Below, piece by piece: positions 57,214 through 64,000 of a stretch of DNA of 64,000 nt. The notes beneath the pieces were generated by a model. That model was not told where the DNA came from and did not search any database. It was given only the letters and a program-made list of their open reading frames with translations. The DNA comes from Streptomyces ficellus (GTDB lineage Bacteria > Actinomycetota > Actinomycetes > Streptomycetales > Streptomycetaceae): positions 26,850 to 90,849 of the forward strand of contig NZ_JAUEPL010000027.1 in NCBI RefSeq assembly GCF_030406405.1. Direction: 5' to 3'. Position 1 is the stretch's first letter; every line of letters begins with the position of its first letter. Position numbers and translations under genes: made by a program.

Positions 57214-58404
57214 TCAGCCCACCGGGGCCGATGCCCGAGGGGAGCCCGGCACCACGGCGAGCCCCAGCAGGGGGACGGCCGCCAGCGCCGCCCAGAGCCA
57301 CCCGCCGCCGGACTCCACCAGCGCACCCGCCGGGGCGCCCGCGGCCAGCACCACCAGCCCCGACAGCGAGGACAGCGCCCCGGTGTAGAGCCCCAGCCGC
57401 CGCTCGTCCACCAGGTCCGGCAGCCAGGCGCGCACGGCGGGCGTCACCAGCATCTGGCCCACCGACAGCAGGACCACGAACGCCACCGACGGCCACACCC
57501 CGCCGACCGGCCGCAGGGCGCCCGCCACCGCGAACGACGCGGCGATCACCAGCAGGCCGGCCCGGACCGACGTACGCCACGACAGCCGGGCCCCCACCCA
57601 GCGCTCCAGCGGCAGCTGCCCGGCCACCACCAGCGCCGACGACAGGGCGAACAGCCAGCCGAGCGCCGCCTGGGAGCCCGTCGCCCGGTCCAGTTCGGCG
57701 GGCAGGGCCAGGTACAGCTGGTTGTAGGCCAGCAGGTACGTGGCGTACGCGAAGGTCAGCGCCAGGAAGGGGCGGTGGCGCAGCATCTCCCGTACCGCGG
57801 GCGCGCCGCCGGGGCGCACCGCGAGCCCCGCCCGCGTCCCCGGCCGGCGCGGCATCAGGCGGGCGTGCCCGGCCAGGACCAGCGTGAAGACCGCGGCGCC
57901 CACCAGGCAGGCCACCGGGAAGTGCCCCTGGAGCAGCAGCGCCCCGAGCACCGGGCCGGTCAGCGCACCCGCCTGGCCGCCCGCCGAGAACCGGGCCAGC
58001 ACCCGGGTGCGCGGCAGGCCGGTCGCCCGCTCCAGCCGTACCGCCTCGCGCGCGATCTCCGACTCCACGGCCGGCGAGAACAGCGCGGCGGCGAACCCCA
58101 CCAGCAAAACCGCGCCGACCACCGCCCCCACCGCGTCCGCGAAGGCGAGCCAGCCGAAGCCCGCCACCCGCAGCGCGCAGCCGGCCAGCACCACCGGGCG
58201 CGGCCCGAACCGGTCGGTGAGCGCCCCGCCGACCACGAACAGGCCCTGCTGGCTGAACGTCCGCAGGCCCAGCACCAGGCCGACGAGCCAGCCGCCCAGG
58301 CCGAGCGTGCCGCTCAAGTGGTCGGCCAGGTAGGGCAGTACGGCGAAGAAGCCCACGTTGAACGCGAGCTGGCTGCCGATCAGCAGCCGCGCGAGCGGGC
58401 TCAT
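57214..58404 (-). CDS. MFS transporter, last gene of a peptide/metal-type ABC operon
   Basis: This 396-residue 12-helix major facilitator contains the loop 2-3 motif GGALTDRFGPRP (motif A) after helix 2. Hydrophobic segments are spread through the whole length and the middle loop carries basic residues (RPGTRAGLAVRPGG). Its ATG overlaps the stop of the ATPase gene by 4 bp, so it belongs to the operon. A dedicated MFS exporter at the end of a SBP-permease-ATPase-ATPase set is the arrangement of staphylopine-type loci, where CntE exports the opine metallophore. That role is an inference from gene order; drug efflux is the default alternative. Confidence 0.9.
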   Translation of the reverse strand: MSPLARLLIGSQLAFNVGFFAVLPYLADHLSGTLGLGGWLVGLVLGLRTFSQQGLFVVGGALTDRFGPRPVVLAGCALRVAGFGWLAFADAVGAVVGAVLLVGFAAALFSPAVESEIAREAVRLERATGLPRTRVLARFSAGGQAGALTGPVLGALLLQGHFPVACLVGAAVFTLVLAGHARLMPRRPGTRAGLAVRPGGAPAVREMLRHRPFLALTFAYATYLLAYNQLYLALPAELDRATGSQAALGWLFALSSALVVAGQLPLERWVGARLSWRTSVRAGLLVIAASFAVAGALRPVGGVWPSVAFVVLLSVGQMLVTPAVRAWLPDLVDERRLGLYTGALSSLSGLVVLAAGAPAGALVESGGGWLWAALAAVPLLGLAVVPGSPRASAPVG

Positions 58405-59090
58405 ACGATCCGTTCGATCCGTCCGGCCCGCATCTCGGCGGTCCGGTCGGCGAAGTGCCGCACCAGCGCCATGTCATGGGAGATGAACAGGTAGCCCAGC
58501 CCCCTGCGCTCCTGGAGCCCGGCGAGGAGGTTGAGGATCCCGGCGCGTACGGAAGGGTCGAGGGCGGAGACCGGCTCGTCCAGGACCAGCAGGCGCGGGT
58601 CGCTGGCCAGGGCGCGGGCGATCCCGGCGCGCTGGCACTGGCCGCCGGACAGCTCGTGCGGCAGCCGGTCGCCGTGCGCCGGGTCCAGCCCGACCGTCTC
58701 CAGCAGTTCGGCGACCCTGGCCGGGCCGGTCACCGCGTCCCAGCGGCCCTGTACGCGCAGCGGTTCGGCGATCGCGGCGCGGATGCGCTGCCGGGGGCTC
58801 AGCGAGCCGTACGGGTCCTGGAAGACCGGCTGCATCGCCGGGCGCAGCGGGCGCAGTTCGCGCTCGCCGAGCCGGGTCAGCTCCCGGCCCTCGAACCACA
58901 CCTCGCCGCCGGCCGGGCGGCGCAGTCGCAGCACGGCCGCCGCGGTGGAGGACTTGCCGCACCCAGAAGGGCCGGTCAGGGCGAGGGTCTCACCGGCGCG
59001 GAGGGTGAAGGAGACCCGGTCGACGGCGACGGCCGCTCCGTACCGTACGACCAGCTCACGCACGTCGAGCAGCGGCGGGCTGGGGTTCAC
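58401..59090 (-). CDS. ABC transporter ATPase (DppF/CntF type)
   Basis: This 229-residue cytoplasmic ATPase has Walker A GPSGCGKSS, Q-loop QDPYGSLSPRQRI, signature ELSGGQCQRAGIARAL, Walker B LLVLDEPVSALD and switch His in ISHDMALV. It is shorter than usual DppF proteins, since it ends without the oligo_HPY extension, as do some nickel- or metal-type importers. GTG at 59090 overlaps the upstream ATPase gene (GTGA) and its stop overlaps the MFS gene's ATG. Both overlaps indicate translational coupling. Confidence 0.93.
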   Translation of the reverse strand: MNPSPPLLDVRELVVRYGAAVAVDRVSFTLRAGETLALTGPSGCGKSSTAAAVLRLRRPAGGEVWFEGRELTRLGERELRPLRPAMQPVFQDPYGSLSPRQRIRAAIAEPLRVQGRWDAVTGPARVAELLETVGLDPAHGDRLPHELSGGQCQRAGIARALASDPRLLVLDEPVSALDPSVRAGILNLLAGLQERRGLGYLFISHDMALVRHFADRTAEMRAGRIERIV

Positions 59091-60202
59091 GCCTTCTCCA
59101 GGAACACATCGGCGGGGGACTCGGGCAGCCGGGACCAGTGGTGGCACGAGACGTCCCGGCCGTCCACGGGCTGGGGTTCGGGCCGCTCGGCGCGGCAGCG
59201 GGCGTCGGAGAGCGGGCAGCGCGGCGCGAACGGGCAGCCGCCTGCCGCCTCGTCGCCCCGGTCGGGCGCGCAGGGCGTCCGGCCCATCGCGGGCAGCCGG
59301 CGGCCCCGGCCGGGCACGGGCTCGTCGGGCGGCAGGGAGGCCAGGAGGCCCGCGGTGTACGGGGCGCGGGGGTGCGCGAAGACCCGCCTCACGGGGCCGG
59401 ATTCGACGTGCCGCCCGGCGTAGACCACCAGTACGCGGTCGGCGTGGTCGCGGACGGCCTCCAGGTCGTGGGTGACCAGGACGAGGGCCGCGCCGGTCGC
59501 CTCCCGCTGCTCGCCCAGCAGCCGGAGCGCCTGCTCCCGCATCTCGGGGTCGAGGGCGGTGGTGGGCTCGTCGGCGACGACCAGGTCGGGTTCGTTGACC
59601 ATCGCCATGGCGATGACGGCCCGCTGGCGCATCCCGCCGGAGAACTCGTGCGGATACGCCCGTGCCCGGGCCGCCGGAATCCCGACCCGTTCCAGCGCCT
59701 CGGCCGCCTTCACGCGCGCGTGCCGCCGGGAAAGGCCCTGGACGGACCGGACGGCGGCGGCCAGCTGGTCACCGACCGGGTGCACGGGTGACAGCGCGGA
59801 CAGCGAATCCTGCGGTACGAAGGCGATCCGGCGGCCCCACAGGGGTGCCAGTACGGACGGCTTGGCGCCGACGAGCTCGATGGCGCCGGCGGAGGTGGCG
59901 CCGGGGCAGGTGGCACCGGGAGGCCGGATACCGCCGGGCGCGGTGGCCGGCGCTCGTTCGCCGTCACCCGCCCCCGCCCCCGCCCGCGTGGCGGGGCGCA
60001 GGCGGACGCTGCCGCGGATCGTCGCCTCGCGTGGTGCCATGCCCAGGAGCGACCGGGCGGTCAGGGACTTGCCGGCCCCGGACTCGCCGACCAGGGCGAA
60101 CACCTCGCCCTCCCGGACGTCGAACGACAGCCCCCGTACGGCCTCGGCGGCGCCGAACGCGACGCGCAGGTCGCGTACGGACAGCAGGGGATCACAGCGC
60201 AC
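59087..60202 (-). CDS. ABC transporter ATPase (DppD/CntD type) with low-complexity insert
   Basis: This 371-residue ATPase has Walker A GESGAGKSL, Q-loop QDSLSALSPV, signature EFSGGMRQRAVIAMAM, Walker B LVVADEPTTALD and switch His in VTHDLEAV, plus an oligo_HPY tail (GCPFAPRCPLSDARC). Between Walker A and the Q-loop there is an unusual insert of about 40 residues rich in Ala, Gly, Pro and Thr (from RPATRAGAGAGDGERAPA onward), probably a surface loop. GTG at 60202 overlaps the end of the permease gene by 11 bp. Confidence 0.92.
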   Translation of the reverse strand: MRCDPLLSVRDLRVAFGAAEAVRGLSFDVREGEVFALVGESGAGKSLTARSLLGMAPREATIRGSVRLRPATRAGAGAGDGERAPATAPGGIRPPGATCPGATSAGAIELVGAKPSVLAPLWGRRIAFVPQDSLSALSPVHPVGDQLAAAVRSVQGLSRRHARVKAAEALERVGIPAARARAYPHEFSGGMRQRAVIAMAMVNEPDLVVADEPTTALDPEMREQALRLLGEQREATGAALVLVTHDLEAVRDHADRVLVVYAGRHVESGPVRRVFAHPRAPYTAGLLASLPPDEPVPGRGRRLPAMGRTPCAPDRGDEAAGGCPFAPRCPLSDARCRAERPEPQPVDGRDVSCHHWSRLPESPADVFLEKA

Positions 60203-61952
60203 GGGTCACCGCCTCCGGGAGCCGGGCGCCGGCGCGGCTGGGACGGGCGGGACCGGTGGTCCGGGCCTGGGCGTACGCCGCCAGGGACACCGCCAGCGCG
60301 GCCATCATGGCGAGGGCGCACGCCGGGGCCAGCGCCGCCCACGGGGCCCGCTCAACATAGGCGCGGGATTCGTCCAGGAGCAGCCCCCACTCGGGTGCGG
60401 GCGGCTGGGCGCCCAGGCCGAGGAAGCCGAGCGAGGCGAGCGCGAGGGCGATGCCGGGCAGCCGCAGCACCGCGTGCCGGGCCACCGGGCCGGCGACCGA
60501 GGGCAGGACGTGCCGGGTGAGGATCCAGCCGGGCCCGGCGCCGATCGCCTTCTGGGCCAGCAGGAAGCCGGAGGCCCGTACCTCCTGCACCAGCGCCGCG
60601 GCGTGGGCGGCGAGCGGCGGCCAGGAGATCAGGGCCACGGCGAGCGCCGCACCGCCGGTGCCGGGGCCGAGGACCGCCGCGACCAGGATGCCGACGATCA
60701 CGGGCGGCAGGCTGTTGGCGATGTCCGACGTGCCGGAGGCGACGCTCGGTACGAACCCCAGCACGAGCGCCAGCAGGAAGCTGAGCAGGCACACCGCGGC
60801 GGCCGTGCCGACCGTCGCCGCCGCGCCGTGCCCCAGCCGCGCCAGGACGTCCCGTCCGAGGCCGTCGGTGCCCAGCGGGTGCGCCAGGGACGGCGCGGCG
60901 AGGCGGACCGTCGTGTCCACCGCGTACGGATCGCGCAGCAGCCCCCAGCCGATCACCGTGAGCAGCACGGCGGCCAGCGTCACCGGCAGCAGCGGGCCGA
61001 CGCGCATGGGCCGGGGCGCCGGCAGCGTCAGCCCGGCGTCGCGCAGGCCGGGGCCCAGCAGCCGGCGCCGTACCAGCGCGGCGAGCACGCCCGTCGCCAG
61101 GCCCAGCGCGAGCAGCGCCAGTACCGCGCCCTGGAGCAGCGGAAGGTCCTGGGACTTGGCCGCGCCCAGCGCCGTACGGCCGATACCGGGCACCGCGAAG
61201 ACCGTCTCGACGGCGACCGCGCCGCCCGTCAGGCCCACGAGGACCATCCCGAACTGCGGTACCAGCGGCGGTAGGACGCGCTTCAGGGCGGCCGCGGCGA
61301 CCCGCGCCCCGCTCACTCCGGAGCCGCGCCACAGCTCGCCCCACCGCTCGTCGAGTACGGCGGGCAGCGCGTCGGCGACGAGTTGTCCGAGCAGGCCGCC
61401 GGCGGGGACGCCGAGGGCGACGGCGGGCAGCACCAGATGGGCGGGGCCCTGCCAGCCGGAGGTGGGCAGCACGGCCAGCCACACCCCGCACACGAGGAGC
61501 GCCACGGTGGCCAGCAGGAACTCCGGCAGCGAGGCGAGCATCGCGGCGAGCGCGCCGGAGCCTCCCCGCTTCCGGGAGCGGCCGCGTACCAGGACGGGGA
61601 CCACCAGGGCGGCCGCGACCAGCAGCGCGACGGCGAGCGCGGCGCCCATCAGGCCCAGCGACACCTGGAGCCCCACGACCACGGACGGCCCGACGTCCGT
61701 GCCGGACACCCACGAGGTGCCCAGGTCGCCGCGGACCAGGCCGGCGGCCCAGTCCCGGAGCAGGGTGAGGGGACCGGCGTCGAGACCGAGATCGGCCCGG
61801 ATGGCGGCCAGTGCCTCGGGCGTGGCCTCCTGTTCGGCCGAGCGGGCCCGCAGGACGGTGAGCGCCGGGTCCCTGCCGGAGAGCCAGGGCAGCAGTCCCA
61901 CGACCGCGAGGACGGCCGCCAGTCCGGCCGCCCGTATGAACCCCGCTTTCAT
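60192..61952 (-). CDS. Fused ABC permease (DppB-DppC type in one chain)
   Basis: This 586-residue membrane protein contains two complete permease halves. The N-terminal half (about residues 1-310) is DppB-like, with an EAA-type loop LWRGSGVSGARVAAAALKRV and FAVPGIGRTALG. The C-terminal half (about 320-560) is DppC-like, with HPLGTDGLGRDVLARL, FLLAQKAIGAGPGWILTRHV and LASLGFLGLGAQPP. In most importers of this family these are two genes (here in the first operon they are). The ATG at 61952 starts 10 bp after the SBP gene. Fusion forces a one-to-one heterodimer. Confidence 0.92.
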   Translation of the reverse strand: MKAGFIRAAGLAAVLAVVGLLPWLSGRDPALTVLRARSAEQEATPEALAAIRADLGLDAGPLTLLRDWAAGLVRGDLGTSWVSGTDVGPSVVVGLQVSLGLMGAALAVALLVAAALVVPVLVRGRSRKRGGSGALAAMLASLPEFLLATVALLVCGVWLAVLPTSGWQGPAHLVLPAVALGVPAGGLLGQLVADALPAVLDERWGELWRGSGVSGARVAAAALKRVLPPLVPQFGMVLVGLTGGAVAVETVFAVPGIGRTALGAAKSQDLPLLQGAVLALLALGLATGVLAALVRRRLLGPGLRDAGLTLPAPRPMRVGPLLPVTLAAVLLTVIGWGLLRDPYAVDTTVRLAAPSLAHPLGTDGLGRDVLARLGHGAAATVGTAAAVCLLSFLLALVLGFVPSVASGTSDIANSLPPVIVGILVAAVLGPGTGGAALAVALISWPPLAAHAAALVQEVRASGFLLAQKAIGAGPGWILTRHVLPSVAGPVARHAVLRLPGIALALASLGFLGLGAQPPAPEWGLLLDESRAYVERAPWAALAPACALAMMAALAVSLAAYAQARTTGPARPSRAGARLPEAVTRAL

Positions 61953-61962
61953 CCGGCGGCGC

Positions 61963-63450
61963 TCACTTGACCTGGGTGTCGGCGGTGACGAGCAGCCGCT
62001 CGCGCGGGTCGTGCGCGGCGCCCACGACGCCGGCCGCGTCGCCCTGGATGACGCGCTCGTGCAGCATCGGCACGGCGGCGTCGGTGGCCAGCACGGCGGC
62101 CTCGGCCGCGATCACGGCCTTGCGGCGGGCGTCGCCGGTCGGTGTCGCCGCGGCCTTGTCCAGCGCCTTGTCGACGGCGGGGTCGGCGAGCTGGGAGATG
62201 TTGAAGGAGCCCTGGGAGGCGAAGTCGCTGTAGAGGTACGCGGCGGGGTCGCCGGAGTCGAGGATCGTCGCCCGGGACAGGATGAACGCGTCGAAGGCGC
62301 CGGAGAGCGCGTCGGACTCGATGTTGGCGTACTCGCGCACCTCCAGCTTCACCGTGAACCCGGCCTTCTGGAGCTGCTGCTGGAGCGTCTGGGCCACCTC
62401 GGGCAGCTCGGCCCGGTCGGTGAAGGTGCCGATGGTGATCGCGGCGCCGCCCGGCTTGCCCGGGGCGGTCCGCTTCAGCGGCGTACGCAGGCCGTTCGCC
62501 CAGGGCAGGGCGGGGCCGAGCAGGCCGCGGGCGGTGTCTGCGCGGCCCTCGTACACGCCCTTGACGATCGCGGGGGCGTCGATCGCCGCGCGGGCCGCCG
62601 CGCGCAGCTTCGGGTCGGTGAAGACGCCCTTCTCGGTGTGGAGGTACAGGGTGTTGGTGCGCGGCATCGGGACCTCGGTGATCAGGTCCTGGTCGAGCAG
62701 CGCGGCCTGGGAGACCGGGATGGCCTCCACGATGTCGGCCTCACCGCTGCGCAGGGCGGCGGCCCGCGCCGTGCCGTCCGGGACGAACGTCACGTCGATG
62801 CCCGGGGCCTTGGCCTTCTTGCCCCAGTAGCCGTCGTAGCGGTCCAGGGAGGCGGAGGAGGTGCCGTTGACCTTCGTGAGCCGGAAGGGGCCGGTGCCTG
62901 CGCCGACCGGGTCGACGGTCTTCCCCCGGTACGCCCTGGCCGCCAGGATCGACAGCTGCGGCGAGCTGAGCCGCTGCGGGACGAGCGGGTCCTCGGTGGC
63001 GGTGGTCACGGTGACCGTGTTGCCCGAGGCCTTCACGGTGAGGTCGACGCCGTCGAGGATGCGGGGCTTGGGGGAGGCGGTGGCGGCGCGGGTGAGGGAG
63101 CGCTCGACGGCCTGGGCGGTGAGCTCGGTGCCGTCGTGGAAGGTGACGCCGTCGCGCAGGGTGAACGTCCAGGTCTTGCCCTGCTGCTGCCAGGCGGTGG
63201 CGAGCGCGGGGACGGCGTCGCCCTCGGCGTCGAGGGTGACGAGGGTCTCGGCGGTGGACCAGCGCGACAGCTTGAAGGCGTCGTCGGTGAGGGGGGAGAG
63301 GCCCGAGCGCGGCGGGTTCATCATCGCCACGCGTATGCGCTTCCCGCCGTCCGCCGCGCTCTGCGGAGTGCCGGCGAAGCACCCGGTGAGCAGGACGGAG
63401 GCGGAGGCCAGGGCGGTGACGGGGAGGAGACGGGCAGTCAGGCGGCGCAC
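61963..63450 (-). CDS. SBP_bac_5 substrate-binding lipoprotein (CntA/NikA/DppA type)
   Basis: This predicted 495-residue extracellular lipoprotein has a signal peptide ending in LLTGC (lipidated Cys24). The SBP_bac_5 domain contains LVTLDAEGDAVPALATAW and the signature-like FTLRDGVTFHDGTELTAQAV. At about 500 residues it is in the range of nickel/opine-metal binding proteins and shorter than the window's other SBP (583). GTG at 63450 has GGAAGGG upstream. It heads the operon SBP-permease-ATPase-ATPase-MFS. The promoter region carries a Zur-like box. Peptide uptake remains the conservative alternative. Confidence 0.92.
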   Translation of the reverse strand: MRRLTARLLPVTALASASVLLTGCFAGTPQSAADGGKRIRVAMMNPPRSGLSPLTDDAFKLSRWSTAETLVTLDAEGDAVPALATAWQQQGKTWTFTLRDGVTFHDGTELTAQAVERSLTRAATASPKPRILDGVDLTVKASGNTVTVTTATEDPLVPQRLSSPQLSILAARAYRGKTVDPVGAGTGPFRLTKVNGTSSASLDRYDGYWGKKAKAPGIDVTFVPDGTARAAALRSGEADIVEAIPVSQAALLDQDLITEVPMPRTNTLYLHTEKGVFTDPKLRAAARAAIDAPAIVKGVYEGRADTARGLLGPALPWANGLRTPLKRTAPGKPGGAAITIGTFTDRAELPEVAQTLQQQLQKAGFTVKLEVREYANIESDALSGAFDAFILSRATILDSGDPAAYLYSDFASQGSFNISQLADPAVDKALDKAAATPTGDARRKAVIAAEAAVLATDAAVPMLHERVIQGDAAGVVGAAHDPRERLLVTADTQVK

Positions 63451-63493
63451 GGGGGCACCCTTCCGGGCAGGGGAGGTCGATTGGGGTGCGCCG

Positions 63494-63523
63494 ACCGTAG
63501 CAAATGGTTATGGTTTTCAACAA
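63494..63523 (-). promoter_or_regulatory. Promoter of the SBP-MFS operon with overlapping Zur-like box
   Basis: On the minus strand TTGTTG (63523-63518), an 18-bp spacer and TACGGT (63499-63494) form a plausible promoter 45 bp before the SBP start. Inside it the 15-mer TGAAAACCATAACCA (63519-63505) agrees on one strand at 11 of 15 positions with the Streptomyces Zur consensus as I recall it (TGAAAATGATTTTCA). The segment is strikingly AT-rich. Overlap with the core promoter would suit repression. Confidence 0.45.
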
Positions 63524-63552
63524 CTGCTCGCGGGCCGCCCCCTCAGGGGTGC

Positions 63553-63588
63553 GCCTCGGTCACCGTCCGAGCCTCGGTCACCGTCAGA
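63553..63588. repeat. Two tandem 18-bp units
   Basis: GCCTCGGTCACCGTCCGA (63553-63570) is followed by a copy with a single change (63571-63588). It spans the stop codon of the PucR-type gene. Confidence 0.85.
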
Positions 63589-64000
63589 GGTGGTGCGCCT
63601 TGAGGGCCATGTGGAGCAGCAGGCGGCCCTCCCCGTCGTCGAGGTCCAGGCCGGTCAGCTGTTCCACCCGGGACAGGCGGTAGTAGAGCGTCTGGCGGTG
63701 GATGCCCAGAGCGGCGGCGGTACGGCCCGCCTGGCCGGCGCAGTCGAGGAACACCTCGGCGGTACGGGCCAGTTCCGCGTGCGCCGGGGTGAGCAGCGGC
63801 CGCACCGCCGGGTCGTCGGCCGGGCCGTCGGTCAGCGCGGTGAGCAGCCGGTACGGGCCGATGGACGACCACTGCGCGACCGGGCCGAGCCTGGGCTGGG
63901 CCAGGGCGGCGCGGGCCGCCGACGTCGCCTCGCGCCACGCCTCGCCCAGCTCGGCCGTTCCGCGGCGGGCGTCCGCGACCCCGGCCGCGACCGCCGCGGC
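63584..64000 (-). CDS. PucR-family transcriptional regulator, C-terminal part (cut by window edge)
   Basis: The visible 138 codons are the C-terminal end of a longer protein that begins beyond the window. The PucR-type helix-turn-helix is clear: FLDCAGQAGRTAAALGIHRQ followed by TLYYRLSRVEQLTGLDL, about 45 residues from the stop, and the upstream GPYRLLTALTDGPADDPA is the usual linker. An internal GTG at 63805 is not the start. Regulators of this family often control neighbouring catabolic genes such as proline or purine use; whether it controls the ABC operon that begins 134 bp downstream is not shown. Confidence 0.9.
   Translation of the reverse strand, partial: AAAVAAGVADARRGTAELGEAWREATSAARAALAQPRLGPVAQWSSIGPYRLLTALTDGPADDPAVRPLLTPAHAELARTAEVFLDCAGQAGRTAAALGIHRQTLYYRLSRVEQLTGLDLDDGEGRLLLHMALKAHHL

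Noticed and set aside
55412..58477. Open minus-strand frame of 1021 codons
   Set aside because: Mostly antisense of serA, then out of frame with the MFS gene. No supporting motif.
60451..63603. Open plus-strand frame of 1050 codons
   Set aside because: Antisense of the fused permease and SBP genes, with no recognisable domain or ribosome binding site.
1..64000. Defence island, prophage, integrated element or secondary-metabolite core genes
   Set aside because: No integrase, transposase, restriction, toxin-antitoxin pair, PKS/NRPS or terpene gene is seen. The region is conserved core chromosome apart from small local oddities.

Overview
The window is a gene-dense, very GC-rich actinobacterial chromosome segment. 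Codons with strongly G/C-biased third positions, frequent GTG and TTG starts, many 4-bp start/stop overlaps and a core gene order (gcvT-gcvH-glyA-sdaA; ligA followed by an rmdB-type c-di-GMP gene; gatC-gatA-small ORF-gatB; PAS-GGDEF-EAL followed by ilvB-ilvN-ilvC-serA) all point to the conserved central arm of a Streptomyces chromosome. I see no insertion sequence, prophage, CRISPR array, tRNA or rRNA gene.

Layout. 1-8.1 kb: the 3' part of glgX (partial), two tandem L,D-transpeptidase lipoproteins, an enoyl-CoA hydratase, a HATPase-type anti-sigma factor, a YVTN-propeller lipoprotein and a small EF-hand protein. 8.1-12.7 kb: a minus-strand one-carbon block, gcvT-gcvH-glyA then sdaA, behind a tandem glycine riboswitch. 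12.9-15.2 kb: a P-loop ATPase and two SseB-like proteins. 15.4-21.6 kb: a five-gene oligopeptide ABC importer in the BldK-type order permease-SBP-permease-ATPase-ATPase, with a strong hairpin after the SBP gene. 21.9-24.2 kb: a TRIC channel, a thioesterase, two small membrane proteins, and a repeat-rich gap holding what looks like a gene remnant on the minus strand. 24.3-27.3 kb: cysteine desulfurase and mnmA (a sulfur-relay pair) around a convergent amidase. 27.3-29.5 kb: DUF427 protein, SDR and a short MetE-like protein. 29.5-38.0 kb: ligA, rmdB, and the gatCAB amidotransferase genes closed by a 21-bp-stem terminator. 38.2-48.4 kb: SRPBCC protein, Tat-exported phospholipase C, MMPL exporter, GNAT, a membrane protein, a PQQ-type sugar dehydrogenase lipoprotein, an aldo/keto reductase and a D-2-hydroxyacid dehydrogenase. 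48.7-57.1 kb: a PAS-GGDEF-EAL protein with a degenerate EAL domain, then ilvBNC behind a classical leader-peptide attenuator, then serA. 57.2-63.5 kb: a minus-strand SBP-fused permease-ATPase-ATPase-MFS operon. 63.6 kb to the end: the C-terminus of a PucR-family regulator.

How the genes work together. The glycine riboswitch links glycine level to gcvT/gcvH/glyA, and SdaA carries serine on to pyruvate; serA at the other end of the window makes serine. IlvBNC makes the branched-chain precursors under leader-peptide control. The desulfurase can feed sulfur to MnmA. RmdB (intact EAL, no I-site) and the PAS-GGDEF-EAL protein (intact GGDEF and I-site, broken EAL) look like opposing c-di-GMP enzymes.

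Most worth following up: the last operon, whose gene order matches the staphylopine-type metallophore loci cntA-cntBC-cntD-cntF-cntE and whose promoter overlaps an AT-rich Zur-like box; the ilv attenuator; the 48-bp identical block in the duplicated transpeptidases; and the gene remnant at about 23.45 kb.
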